Positions 9,917 through 20,400 of a stretch of 64,000 bases of DNA are shown one piece after another. The notes below the pieces were generated by a model that did not search any database, was not told where the DNA came from, and was given only the letters and a program-made list of their open reading frames with translations. Positions within the stretch are counted from its first letter, which is position 1. Every line of letters begins with the position of its first letter. This DNA comes from Caldilineaceae bacterium (GTDB lineage: Bacteria > Chloroflexota > Anaerolineae > Caldilineales > Caldilineaceae), in the NCBI GenBank assembly GCA_958295845.1, contig OY282376.1, positions 1,253,022 to 1,317,021 on the forward strand. Reading direction: 5' to 3'. A program made the position numbers and the translations under genes.

Positions 9917-10037
9917 CGCCCCGGGCACGCCGAGGACAACTCGAGTGCGCTCAGAGCTCCGACAGAAGCGACAGTTGGACACAAACCTGACTAATATTTT
10001 GCTAAGACAGACCATCACGACAAGTGCATTTAAGACG

Positions 10038-11249
10038 GTGGCCAGGCGCCTTCCACCGCTGCATCGAACACCTGAGAATCGACTGTGTCTTCCGGGACTG
10101 ATAGCGCAGACGCTGTCGCTCCTCATCACTCTACTTCTGATCGGCGCGTGCGCACCCTCGCGGCCCTCCCTGGCCTCGGCCGACGTCGTCGATGTCCTCA
10201 GCCGGCCTGTCGACGATCGCTTCGCCCGCGCCCTCGAGCCGCTGGCATTCCAGTTTCCACGCGACCACGGCCCCCACAACGAATACGCCACCGAATGGTG
10301 GTACTACACCGGCAACCTGACCGGCGAGGACGGCGGTGACTACGGCTTCCAGCTCACTTTTTTCCGCAGTGCGCTGGCGCCGGGTGAATCCAATCGCCCG
10401 TCCGACTTTGCGGCGCAGCAAATTTACATGGCCCACTTCGCCGTCACCAGCGCACCGGCCGGCCGCCACGTCAGCTTCGACCGCTTCAGCCGCGGCGCCG
10501 GCGGCGTTGCCGGTGCGACGGGTACGCCCGGCTACGAAGTCTGGCTCGACGACTGGCGCGCGCTGGAGGTAGGGCCAGGCCAAATGCGCTTGCAGGCCGC
10601 AGCCGAAGCCGACAGCGGTCCCGTTTCGATCGATCTCACCCTCACCGAGACGCGCCCGGCCCTGCTCCACGGTGAGGCCGGCTACAGCCGCAAAGGGCCG
10701 GAGCCCGGAAACGCCAACCATTACTACAGTCTTGTCCACCTGGAAACTGCCGGCAACATCGTTTTCGGTGGCGCACGAGTCGCCGTCACGGGTCTCAGCT
10801 GGATGGACCACGAGTTCGGGACTTCCGCCCTCAGCGAGGATGCCGTCGGCTGGGACTGGTTCGCCGTCACCCTCGACAACGACGTCGTCCTGATGTTTGC
10901 CGAAATCCGGACCAGCTCCGGCCCGGCGCAGGCGATTTTCGAAGGCACTCTCAGCTTCCCGGATGGCCGGCAGGTCGCCATCCTACCTGACGACTTTTCT
11001 CTGACGCCAACGGGACAGTGGACCAGCCCGGACACTGGAACCGTCTATCCCAGCGGCTGGCGGGTCTCCTTTCCGCAGCATGAAATCGACCTGACGATCG
11101 AACCGCTGATCGATGATCAGGAGATGGACGTCGCCTTTTCCTACTATGAAGGCGCTACAATTGTGCGCGGTACGATGAACGGCGAACCCGTCACCGGTCG
11201 CGGCTATGTAGAGCTGACCGGCTACGGCGAAGGCGGATTTCAGCGATAG
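10038..11249 (+). CDS. Lipoprotein of the CrtC/AttH lipocalin-like family
   Basis: The protein has a lipoprotein-type signal: a Leu/Ile-rich helix ends in LLIGAC, so the Cys is the predicted lipid-modified residue. The mature part resembles the AttH/CrtC family (hydroxyneurosporene synthase-like): EWWYYTGNL, GFQLTFFRS, YYSLVHLETAG, and GLSWMDHEFGTSAL with WDWFAVTLDN. The family includes carotenoid 1,2-hydratases and many lipocalin-fold proteins of unknown substrate; no carotenoid gene is nearby. The open frame reaches back to a TTG at 9891 inside metB. The GTG at 10038 was chosen because it gives a normal-length signal peptide; the true start is uncertain. An exported lipocalin-like enzyme or binder is the safest reading. 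Confidence 0.8.
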   Translation: MARRLPPLHRTPENRLCLPGLIAQTLSLLITLLLIGACAPSRPSLASADVVDVLSRPVDDRFARALEPLAFQFPRDHGPHNEYATEWWYYTGNLTGEDGGDYGFQLTFFRSALAPGESNRPSDFAAQQIYMAHFAVTSAPAGRHVSFDRFSRGAGGVAGATGTPGYEVWLDDWRALEVGPGQMRLQAAAEADSGPVSIDLTLTETRPALLHGEAGYSRKGPEPGNANHYYSLVHLETAGNIVFGGARVAVTGLSWMDHEFGTSALSEDAVGWDWFAVTLDNDVVLMFAEIRTSSGPAQAIFEGTLSFPDGRQVAILPDDFSLTPTGQWTSPDTGTVYPSGWRVSFPQHEIDLTIEPLIDDQEMDVAFSYYEGATIVRGTMNGEPVTGRGYVELTGYGEGGFQR

Positions 11250-11380
11250 CCGCACGTCAAACCACAGTTTTGCCAAACTCCCCAAATAGGTCCAGAATGG
11301 ATAGGAGAGATACTGCGAAGTGCGCGGTCGAAATGTTCGGCCACTTATTTTCATCCCTATGGGATGGGGGAGCCAGACCG

Positions 11381-12301
11381 ATGAAGCTGCACACCTCAAG
11401 AGCGGAATCATACCCGGTCGCTGCCAATCCGCGCCCTGCCTTGCATAAACCAAGCGTTCCTTACCTGAAACTGATCGTCCTTGTACTGCTGGCGGCGCTC
11501 CTGTTGGCGGCGTGCGGCGGGTCGGACGAGCCTGCCTCGGAAGCGGAGGAGGCCCCAGCCGCGGCCGACACTGCGACGCCGGTGCCCCAGCCTGACCCAA
11601 CCGACACACCCGTGCCAGTACCGACCGATACGCCGATGCCGGATCCCACGGATACGCCAGTGCCGGAACCGGAACCGGAACCGACTGACACACCTGAACC
11701 CGAAGCCGAAGCCCCGCCCACGGCTGCGCCGCAAGAGGAAACCGAGAGCGCGGAAGCCCCCGGCATGGGCCAGACCTTTGTAATCGTGCCCGAAGCGTCG
11801 GAGGCGCGCTTCATCATCGATGAACTGCTGTTCGGCCAGCCCAAGACCGTCATTGGCATTACCAACGCGATCTCGGGTGAACTGAAGGTGGACGCGGCCA
11901 ACCCTGCCGCCAGCACCATCGGACCGATCCAGGTTGATGCCGGCACCTTTGTCACCGATAACGACCGCCGCAACGGCGCAATCCGCCGCTTCATCCTGCA
12001 ATCCAACCAGTTCCAGTACGTTACATTCAGTTCGACAGCGTTTTCAGGCATGCCGGAGTCGGTCGCCGTAGGTGACGATATCGAGTTTGAAGTAATGGGA
12101 GATCTGACAGTTCGCAATGTGACTAATTCTTTGCTCTTCATCGTGACTCTGCAGGTCGTTTCAGAAAGTGAACTGAGGGGAACCGCCGCCACGATAGTTG
12201 TCCGAGACGACTTCAACCTCACGATCCCGCAGGTTCCGAATGTCGCCAACGTCGGCGAGGAGTTCATCGTCGAGTTCGAGTTCGTGGCGCGAGCGCAGTA
12301 A
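11381..12301 (+). CDS. YceI-domain lipoprotein with Pro/Thr/Glu-rich stalk
   Basis: About 306 residues. The signal helix ends in LLLAAC, a clear lipobox. A low-complexity stalk of about 80 residues (DTPVPVPTDTP-type repeats with Glu) separates the lipid anchor from the folded domain. The C-terminal ~170 residues match YceI: EARFIIDELLFG, GIT.AISGELKVD, IDA-like segments with NDRRNGAIRRFIL, and VGDLTVRNVT-type strands. YceI proteins are lipocalin-like barrels that bind isoprenoid lipids or amphiphiles. The ATG at 11381 was chosen because GGGGGAG stands 9 nt upstream and it gives a normal signal; the frame opens earlier at 11270. It lies beside another lipocalin-type lipoprotein, which suggests a shared envelope or lipid role. 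Confidence 0.87.
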   Translation: MKLHTSRAESYPVAANPRPALHKPSVPYLKLIVLVLLAALLLAACGGSDEPASEAEEAPAAADTATPVPQPDPTDTPVPVPTDTPMPDPTDTPVPEPEPEPTDTPEPEAEAPPTAAPQEETESAEAPGMGQTFVIVPEASEARFIIDELLFGQPKTVIGITNAISGELKVDAANPAASTIGPIQVDAGTFVTDNDRRNGAIRRFILQSNQFQYVTFSSTAFSGMPESVAVGDDIEFEVMGDLTVRNVTNSLLFIVTLQVVSESELRGTAATIVVRDDFNLTIPQVPNVANVGEEFIVEFEFVARAQ

Positions 12302-12369
12302 CTACGCAAACGGGTGTCAAGCTATCAATTCCTTAGAGCTGACCGCTGACTTTCTGAGGCCCTTCCGCA

Positions 12370-13308
12370 ATGCCTGAATCGCAACAACCAACCATCGTAA
12401 CCGGTTCCTCGGTTGAGGTCGAGGCCCTGCGCCAGGGCTTCAACCGCGGTTTCGCCGACTACCGGTACAATATGCACATGGATCCGTCTGGCATGCACGG
12501 GCATCTGAGCCGCTCCAGTATCTCGCCGGAAGACTGTGCAGTCCTGGTGGTGGAGGAAGAAGGGCGGTTGCAGGGTGTGGGCGCTGCTCTGCTGGCGGTG
12601 CGCGGTGAGGAAGGCTGGTGCGGCGGCCTGAGCATCGACCCGGCCTATCGCGGCGGCGGATGGGGCCGGCGCCTCATGGAGCACCTCAAGCGCAGCGCGG
12701 TCGAGCGCGGTGTCCGCCGCATTCTGCTGGAGGTTCTGGTCACCAACGACCACGCCCGCTCGGTATATCGCCAGATCGGCTTCAGGCGTCTGCGCGAACT
12801 GCTTCTGTGGGAACGCGACCCCCGTCAGGGCCCTTTGCCGCTGCCATTCGAGCGCCTGGAGGAGACCGACCCGGTCCGGATTCTGCGGGACTGCTACCGC
12901 TGGCACGAGTTGACCATGACCTGGCAGCGCCGCGCCCGCAGTCTGCTTAACAATGTGGAACAGCATGGTTGCGTTGGCCTTACCATTCCGGCTAAAGACG
13001 GCGCGCCTGTGGCGTATGTGCTGATTTCTCCGCCTTCGTCGTCCGGCGCGCCGGCCGAGGGCCAGCCACCAAGCCGTCTTCGAATCATTGACATCGCCGT
13101 CGATCCGGAGGCCAATCTCCATGACGCCGCCCGCCCGCTGTTGCAAGCGCTCCAGCTTCGCTACGTCGATGCCAGGTTGACGCTGATGGACCAGCCGGCC
13201 GACAGCCGTCTGAACCCGGTTTTCGCCTCGCTCGGATTCCGCGTTTTCGACCGCCAGTATGAACTGGCGGTGGACCTTATAGAGAGTCCACCCGAACCCG
13301 AACTATGA
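12370..13308 (+). CDS. Tandem GNAT-family N-acetyltransferase
   Basis: A 312-residue protein with two GNAT-like halves. The first (residues ~10-155) is complete, with LSIDPAYRGGGWGRRLMEHL forming the acetyl-CoA pyrophosphate loop and a typical NDHARSVYRQIGFR C-terminal strand. The second (~165-300) keeps the fold pattern (LRIIDIAVDPEAN, FASLGFRVFDRQYEL) but lacks a clean R-x-x-G-x-G loop, so it may be structural. The substrate cannot be told from sequence. It sits alone between yceI and mdh in the same direction, with a gap of about 40 bp to mdh. Confidence 0.82.
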   Translation: MPESQQPTIVTGSSVEVEALRQGFNRGFADYRYNMHMDPSGMHGHLSRSSISPEDCAVLVVEEEGRLQGVGAALLAVRGEEGWCGGLSIDPAYRGGGWGRRLMEHLKRSAVERGVRRILLEVLVTNDHARSVYRQIGFRRLRELLLWERDPRQGPLPLPFERLEETDPVRILRDCYRWHELTMTWQRRARSLLNNVEQHGCVGLTIPAKDGAPVAYVLISPPSSSGAPAEGQPPSRLRIIDIAVDPEANLHDAARPLLQALQLRYVDARLTLMDQPADSRLNPVFASLGFRVFDRQYELAVDLIESPPEPEL

Positions 13309-13350
13309 AGGCAGGAGGCCTTCGCCCCTGACGCCCCAGGAGACCCTAAC

Positions 13351-14337
13351 GTGATGAATGACCCGATTCGTGTAGCAGTGACCGGCGCCGCCGGCAATAT
13401 CGGCTATGCCCTAATCTTTCGCATCGCCAACGGCGATCTGTTCGGGCCCGATCAGCCGGTCATACTCCAGCTGTTGGAGATACCGCCCGCGATGGGCGCG
13501 CTCGAAGGCGTGGCAATGGAGCTGGACGACTGCGCCTTCCCGCTTCTCTCCGATACGATCCTGACCGACGAGCCGGACGTAGCCTTTTCCGGAGCCAACT
13601 GGTCCCTCCTGGTCGGCGCCCGCCCCCGCACCGCCGGCATGGAACGCAAAGACCTGCTCAGCGCCAATGGCCCCATTTTTGTGACCCAGGGTAAAGCGAT
13701 CAACGATAACGCCGCCTCCGACGTCCGCGTCGTGGTCGTCGGCAATCCGGCCAATACCAACTGCCTGATCGCCATGCACAACGCGCCCGACGTGCCTTCC
13801 GAGCGCTTCACCGCCATGACCCGGCTCGACCACAATCGCGCCCGGAGCATGCTTGCCAGGAAGGCCGGGCGGCCGCTCCACACGGTCAAGAATGTTGTCA
13901 TCTGGGGCAATCACAGCGCGACCCAGTATCCGGACGTTTTTCATGCCCGGATCGACGGCCAGCCGGCCGCGGCTGTCATCAACGATTTCACCTGGATCAG
14001 GCAGTCGTTTATCCCCGACGTCCAGCAGCGCGGCGCCGCCGTGATCGCGGCCCGGGGCGCCAGCAGCGCCGCCAGCGCGGCCAACGCCTGCATCAACCAT
14101 GTGCAGACCTGGTACGGGGGCGCCACTGAGGACGACTGGGCCAGCATGGGCATTCCCAGCACAGGGGCTTACGATTCGCCCAAAGGTGTTATATTCAGCT
14201 ATCCCGTGACTATCAAGGATGGCGTTTACCAGATCGTGGAGGGGCTGCCGCTGACCGATTTCGACCGCGCGGCCATCGACGCCAGCGCCCAGGAGCTTCT
14301 CGAGGAGCGCGAGGCTGTTACCGACTGGCTGTCATGA
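13351..14337 (+). CDS. mdh: Malate dehydrogenase
   Basis: A 328-residue NAD-dependent malate dehydrogenase that converts malate and oxaloacetate in the TCA cycle. The dinucleotide-binding [12 protein letters not shown] is at the N-terminus. Substrate arginines lie in [14 protein letters not shown] (~90-103), the NAD contact is GNPANTNCL, Asp160 is in TRLDHNRA, and the catalytic His188 is in [12 protein letters not shown]. This is the long MDH type (about 325 residues) seen in many bacteria and in cytosol. GTG at 13351 and ATG at 13354 are adjacent possible starts; AGGAGA stands upstream of both. The aconitase gene is on the same strand 13 kb away. Confidence 0.95.
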   Translation: MMNDPIRVAVTGAAGNIGYALIFRIANGDLFGPDQPVILQLLEIPPAMGALEGVAMELDDCAFPLLSDTILTDEPDVAFSGANWSLLVGARPRTAGMERKDLLSANGPIFVTQGKAINDNAASDVRVVVVGNPANTNCLIAMHNAPDVPSERFTAMTRLDHNRARSMLARKAGRPLHTVKNVVIWGNHSATQYPDVFHARIDGQPAAAVINDFTWIRQSFIPDVQQRGAAVIAARGASSAASAANACINHVQTWYGGATEDDWASMGIPSTGAYDSPKGVIFSYPVTIKDGVYQIVEGLPLTDFDRAAIDASAQELLEEREAVTDWLS

Positions 14338-14471
14338 TCACTCCGCTGAAGGCGGCTGATGCAGCGGATTTTGCGTGCCTTGGTGTTCTTTAGTGGATCA
14401 TCTGGACGTCCGGCTATCCCAGATTCTTGGGCGTCTGGAATCCTTTTCCTCTGCCTACTCACCTTCCAAAG

Positions 14472-17400
14472 TCACGGCTTACAGTACGACGGAACTGTCG
14501 CATCGCCGAACACCTCCTCAATGAGCGTTGCGACTGCCGGATCGTATTCCTCCAAATTCGTATAGTCTCCCGCCAGCGTGACCGGCAGCGTTTCTCCAAA
14601 CCGGTACTTGACCGCTTCAGCCCAATATTGCAAATGATTGATTGACGCGTATGTACCCGCCCACATACCTGCGTTCACTGCAGCTTGGTAAGCTGCCAGA
14701 AGCCGCGATTTAAACACCGGCCCGCCTGGTTGCGTTTCAATTGCGAAGTGAATCAAGTGAGCAAACTCGTGCATAAATATCTCGCAGTGCACGTCTCTTT
14801 CCGGTACGCCTCCAATCCAACCGCTCAATGATTTCACAGAGGCCCCGAGCAAATCACTCTCGAGCGCCCTGAATTCTGGCAACTGAATGACCGCCCCGGC
14901 CTCATAACTGTACTTGTATACGGCGATCCGAGTACGACTTGCCCTCATGACCTCAAGCAGTTCGGGCCGGTCAACGGCAATACCGGAAATCATGCCGCTG
15001 ATGATCTCCCGCGCTTGAACCATTTTCTCGTCAGATACCTCACTGGGGGCAACGACTGCCACGCCGCCGGCGTCCACGTATTTCTGATAGAACATGCTAA
15101 GGCCCAGGTAATCGGGGGGACGTGGATACTGTTGCTGAACTACAACCGCGTACGCCCGCTCCGACCATGAGCCCGGGACTCCATTGGTATTCAGCGCCCG
15201 CACCTGGTAGTAGAAGTTCCTCCCGTCGGTCAGGACAGAGTGCGTGTGCGACGTGCTGGTCAAGGTGCCGCCAATGTTCTCCCACGTGCGGGCGATGCTG
15301 TCCCATGCCCGCAGCTCGTAACTGGCCGCGTTCGAAACCGAATCCCATGCTAGCGTAACCTGGCCTTCTTCGATAGTCGGCGTCAAGTTCTGCGGCACGT
15401 CCGGCGCCTGCATCGTTTCCGCCTCTGTGCAGACCGGCAGATTCAGGCTATCCAGATGGACAGTCACAACGGAATCCAGACCGGACAATCCGTCGTCGCG
15501 CAAGCAAAACTGATTGCCTCCAAGGGACAAATGTGTCAGGTTGACGAGAGCGCTCAGATCAGGGACTGGCCCGGTCAACTCGTTCAATTCAAGGTCGAGG
15601 TGTCTTAGATTTGACAGTGTGCTCAGATTAAGAATTGGTCCTGTCAACCGATTATTACTCAGATCCAGCCTTTCCAGGAGGATGAAAGGGCTCAGATCGG
15701 GCACCGGTCCTGACAACTGGTTCCGACTTAGAGTCAGCCAAGTCAGGTTGGTGAGTGCGCTCAGATCCGGGATTGACCCGGTCAACTGGTTGCCCGTAAG
15801 GTCCAGTGTTGTCAGTTTGGTCAGGGCGTTCAATTCTGGAATAGGCCCGGTCAACTGGTTGAAGTCGAGAGAGAATCTCGTCAGGTTTGTGAGGGCGCTC
15901 ACGTCCGGGACCTGTCCTGTCAACTGGTTGGTGCCGAAGTTCAGAATCCGCAGGTTGGTAAGCGCGCTCAAATCCGTTATCGACCCTGTTAACTGGTTGG
16001 AGCCGAGAAGCAGCCACGCCAGGTTTGTGAGCGCGCTAAGGTCCGGGATCGGCCCGGTCAACTGGTTACGGGAGAGGTTCAGACTCCACAAACTGGTAAG
16101 TGCGCTCAGATCCGGAATGTGGCCGGTCAACTGGTTGTTGCCGAGGCTCAGCGACGTCAGGCCGGTCAAAGCGCTCAAGTCCGGGATCGATCCTTTCAGC
16201 TGGTTGTCACTGAGATCCAGCCGCGTCAAACTGCTAAGGACGCCCAGATCTGGGAAAGGGCCGGTCAACTGGTTTTGGGAGAGGTCGAGAACAATGAGAT
16301 TGGTGAGGGCGCTCAGATCTGAGATTGACCCACTTAACTCGTTGTTCTCGAGAACCAGTCGTGTAACGCGACCGCTGTCGTCGGTGTATACACCATACCA
16401 GGTAGCAATCGGCGCACTACTTATCCAATTGCCGTTGTGCATCCAGTTGTCGCCGTTCGTTGCAAAGTAAAGTGCGCTCAATGCCGCCCTTTCCTCAGCC
16501 TCGCCCGGATTCGGCGCAATCGCCGGCGGCGCCGGCGTCGAACTGCTGGCACAGGAAGGCAGAAAGAGGCTCCTCAGATGAGCGGCAACGATTTCACTTA
16601 GCCCAGAAAGATCTGTGCCTTCACGAAGGCACAATTGATTCCCTGCGAAGTTCAATATTACCAATTCTGTGAGGGCGCCCATTTCCGGGACTGGCCCGGT
16701 CAACCGGTTGTCACTGAGGTCCAGGAAGTTCAGGTTTGTGAGAGAGTCCAGGTCCGGGATATGTCCCGTCAACTGGTTGTCACCGAGGTCCAGCCAATAC
16801 AGTTTTGTGAGTGCGCTCAAATTCGGTATTGGCCAAGTCAAACGGTTTGAGTGGAGAGTCAGAACCCATAGACTGGTGAGCGCGCTAAGATCCGGGATCG
16901 GCTCGGTCAACTGGTTGTTTTCGAGAGACAGGATTTGCAGGTTGGTGAGCGCGCTAAGATCCGGGATGGCCCCCGTCAACTGGTTGTCACCGAGATTCAA
17001 GAACGCTAGATTGGTTAGAGCCGTCAAATCTGGTATCGGCCCTGTCAACTGATTGTGATTAAGGTACAGTTCCCCCAGGCTGGCGAGACCACTCAGTTCG
17101 GGGATCGTCCCGGTCAACTGGTTGTGGCTAAGGTCCAGCCACGTCAGGCTGGTCAAACTGCTCAAGCCCGGGATCGGTCCTGTCAACTGGTTGTGGCCAA
17201 GGACCAGAGTTTCCAGACTGGTGAGGGAATCCAGGCCCGGTATCGGCCCTGCCAACTGGTTGGTGACGAGGGTCAGGCTCGTCAGGTTGGTGAGCGCGCT
17301 AAGATCCGGGATGGCCCCCGTCAACTGGTTGTCACCGAGATTCAAGAACGCTAGATTGGTTAGAGCCGTCAAATCTGGTATCGGCCCTGTCAACTGATTG

Positions 17401-20400
17401 TGATTAAGGTACAGTTCCCCCAGGCTGGCGAGACCACTCAGTTCGGGGATCGTCCCGGTCAACTGGTTGTGGCTAAGGTCCAGCCACGTCAGGCTGGTCA
17501 AATTGCTCAAGCCCGGGATCGGTCCTGTCAACTGGTTGTGGCCAAGGACCAGAGTTTCCAGACTGGTGAGGGAATCCAGGCCGGGTATTGGCCCGGTCAA
17601 TTGGTTGGAGGTGAGGTCCAGCGACTCCAGCTTGATGAGTGCACTCAGATCAGGGATAGTCCCGGTCAACCGGTTGTAATTGAGTGCCAGCTCTGTCAGC
17701 CCGGTAAGTGCGCTCAGATCAGGGATTGGACCTGTCAACTCGTTGCTACTGAGGTACAGGTATTCCAGCTTGGCGAGTGGGCCCAGAGCGGGAATCGTCC
17801 CTGTCAGCTTGTTACCACCGAGGGAAACTGTCGAAAGGCTGGAGAGCGTGCTCAGGTCTGGAATCGTCCCGCTCAACTGGTTGTTATTGAGTGCCAGCAC
17901 TTTCAGGACGGTAAGTGCGCTCAGATCAGGAATCGGGCCGGTCAACTCGTTGTAACTGAGGACCAGGCGTTCCAGCTTGGTGAGTGCATTCAGATCGGGA
18001 ATCGGCCCGCTCAGCTTGTTGGCACCGAAGGAAATTTTCGAAAGGTTGGAGAGCGTGCTCAGGTCTGGGATCGTCCCGCTCAACTGGTTCTCACCTAGGT
18101 CCAGCCGCGTCAGCTTGGGGACCGCGCTCAGATCAGGGATCGTCCCGTTCAGCTGGTTGTCATTGACTTCCAGCCACTCGAGGTTGGAGAGGCCGCTCAG
18201 ATCCGGGATTGACCCAGTCAACTGGTTGAAACTAAAGTCTATCCTGGTAAGGTTAGTGAGTGCGCTCAGATCCGGAAACGGCCCACTCAACCCATTTTCC
18301 TCGAGAAACAATCCGGCAACTCGACCGCTCTCATCCGTTATGACGCCGTACCAGGTCCAGGTCGGCTCGTCGCTCAGCCAATTGTCGCTGCGCTTCCAGT
18401 TCGCGCCGTTCGTTGACTCGTAAAACGCGACCAAAACGGCCCTATCTTCCGTCGTTGGGTCGGGGCAGGCAGGAAGATTGAGGCTTCTGACGTGAGCGGC
18501 CGCGACTTCATTCACACCGGACAGGACTGAACTCCCAGGCAGACATAACTCGTTTTCCGAAAGGTCCAGAGTCGTCAGGTTGGGCAGCGCGCTCAGATTG
18601 GGAATCGGCCCGGTCAACTGGTTAGAACCGAGCAACAGTTGAGTAAGCCCAGAGAGCGCACGCAGGTCCGGAATCTGCCCAGACAACTGGTTGGACTCCA
18701 AAGACAACACTGACAGGTTGGGCAGCGCGCTCAGATTGGGAATCGGCCCGGTCAACTGGTTAGAACCGAGCAACAGTTGAGTAAGCCCAGAGAGCGCACG
18801 CAGGTCCGGAATCTGCCCAGACAACTGGTTGGACTCCAAAGACAACACTGACAGGTTGGACAGCGCGCTCAGGTTGGGAATCGGCCCGGTCAACTGGTTA
18901 GAACCGAGCAACAGTTCAGTAAGCCCAGAGAGTGCACGCAGGTCCGGAATCTGCCCAGACAACTGGTTGGAATCCAAAGACAACACTGACAGGTTGGAAA
19001 GTGCGCTCAGATTGGGAATCGGCCCGGTCAACCGATTTGACCCGAAGGACAGCCATGTCAGATTGGAAAGTGTATTCAACTCCGGTATCGCCCCTGTCAA
19101 CTGATTTGACCCTAAGGACAGTACTTCCAAACTGTCCAGAGCGCTTAGATCAGGGATTGGCCCGGTCAACTGATTCGAGGCGAGATTCAGCCATGTCAGA
19201 TTGGTGAGAGCGCTAAGATCGGGAATTGGCCCGGTCAAATCGTTGGATTCGAGTTGCAGGGTACTCAGGCCGTTAAGAGCACTTAGATCAGGGACCGGCC
19301 CGGTCAGCTGATTCGAGGCGAGATTCAGCCATGTCAGACTTGCAAGTGCCCCCAGTTCAGGGACTGGCCCACTCAACCGGTTGTCATTGAGTTCCAGAGT
19401 CGTCAGGTTTGTAAGTGCATCCAGGTCCGGTATTGCCCCGCTCAGCTGATTGGACTCGAGGTCCATCCATATCATGTTGGAGAGCGCGCTTAAATCCGGG
19501 ATTGGCCCGCTCAACTGGTTTCTGCGAAGCGACAAGACCTCCAGTTCTGTGAGTGCGCTCAAGTCCGGGATTGACCCACTCAACTGGTTGCTCCCAAGGT
19601 ACAGCCGCGTCAGTTTGGTGAGTGCACTCAATTCCGGGATAGTCCCGCTCAACTGGTTGTTGCCGAAGGTCAACAATCTCAGGTTGGTGAGTGGACTCAG
19701 GTCAGGGATTGGCCCGCTCAACTTGTTGGAACTGAGGTATATGAAGGTCAGGTTGGTGAGCGCACCCAGATCCGGGATCGTTCCGCTCAGCTTGTTACGA
19801 CTAAGCTCCAACCACGTCAGGTTAGGCAGAACGCTCAGGTCTGGAATTGACCCGTTCAACTCGTTGTCATTGAGGGAAAGATGCGTCAGGTTGGGGAGCG
19901 CGTCCAAGTTCTGGATTGGCCCGCTCAGCTTGTTATAACTGAACCTTACCCGCCTCAAGTTGGCGAGAGCGCTCAGATCTGGAATTGGCCCGCTCAACTC
20001 GTTGTTTCCGAGGGAAAGTTGCGTGAGGCTGGTGAACGCGCCCAGGTCCGGTAACTGCCCACGCAACCCATTTCCCTGGAGGCTAATCCTTTCAACGCGA
20101 CCGCTACTATCTGTAGAGACCCCGTACCAGCTACCGACCGGTTCGTCACTCAGCCAATTGGCACTGCGCTCCCAGTTGGCGCCGTCCGCTGCCTCGTAGA
20201 GGGCCACCAGCGCGGCCCTCTCCTCCGGTTCTACCGGAATAGACGAGGACTCGCGTACGGTCGCGGACGGCCGATTCGACCATTCGCTCCGTGCGCCGTC
20301 CGCGCCCACGGCACGAACTGCATAGTAATGGGTCGTGCCTGCGGTAAGTCCTCTGTGCGTGTACGACGTGCCGGTCAAATCGTCTTCGACAAGGCGGCGC

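Noticed and set aside
9891-10037. TTG start for the CrtC-like lipoprotein inside metB
   Set aside because: It would add about 49 residues without homology before the signal peptide and overlap metB; the GTG at 10038 gives a normal lipoprotein signal.
14338-14471. Possible terminator between mdh and the LRR gene
   Set aside because: Only short imperfect stems without a T-run were found.
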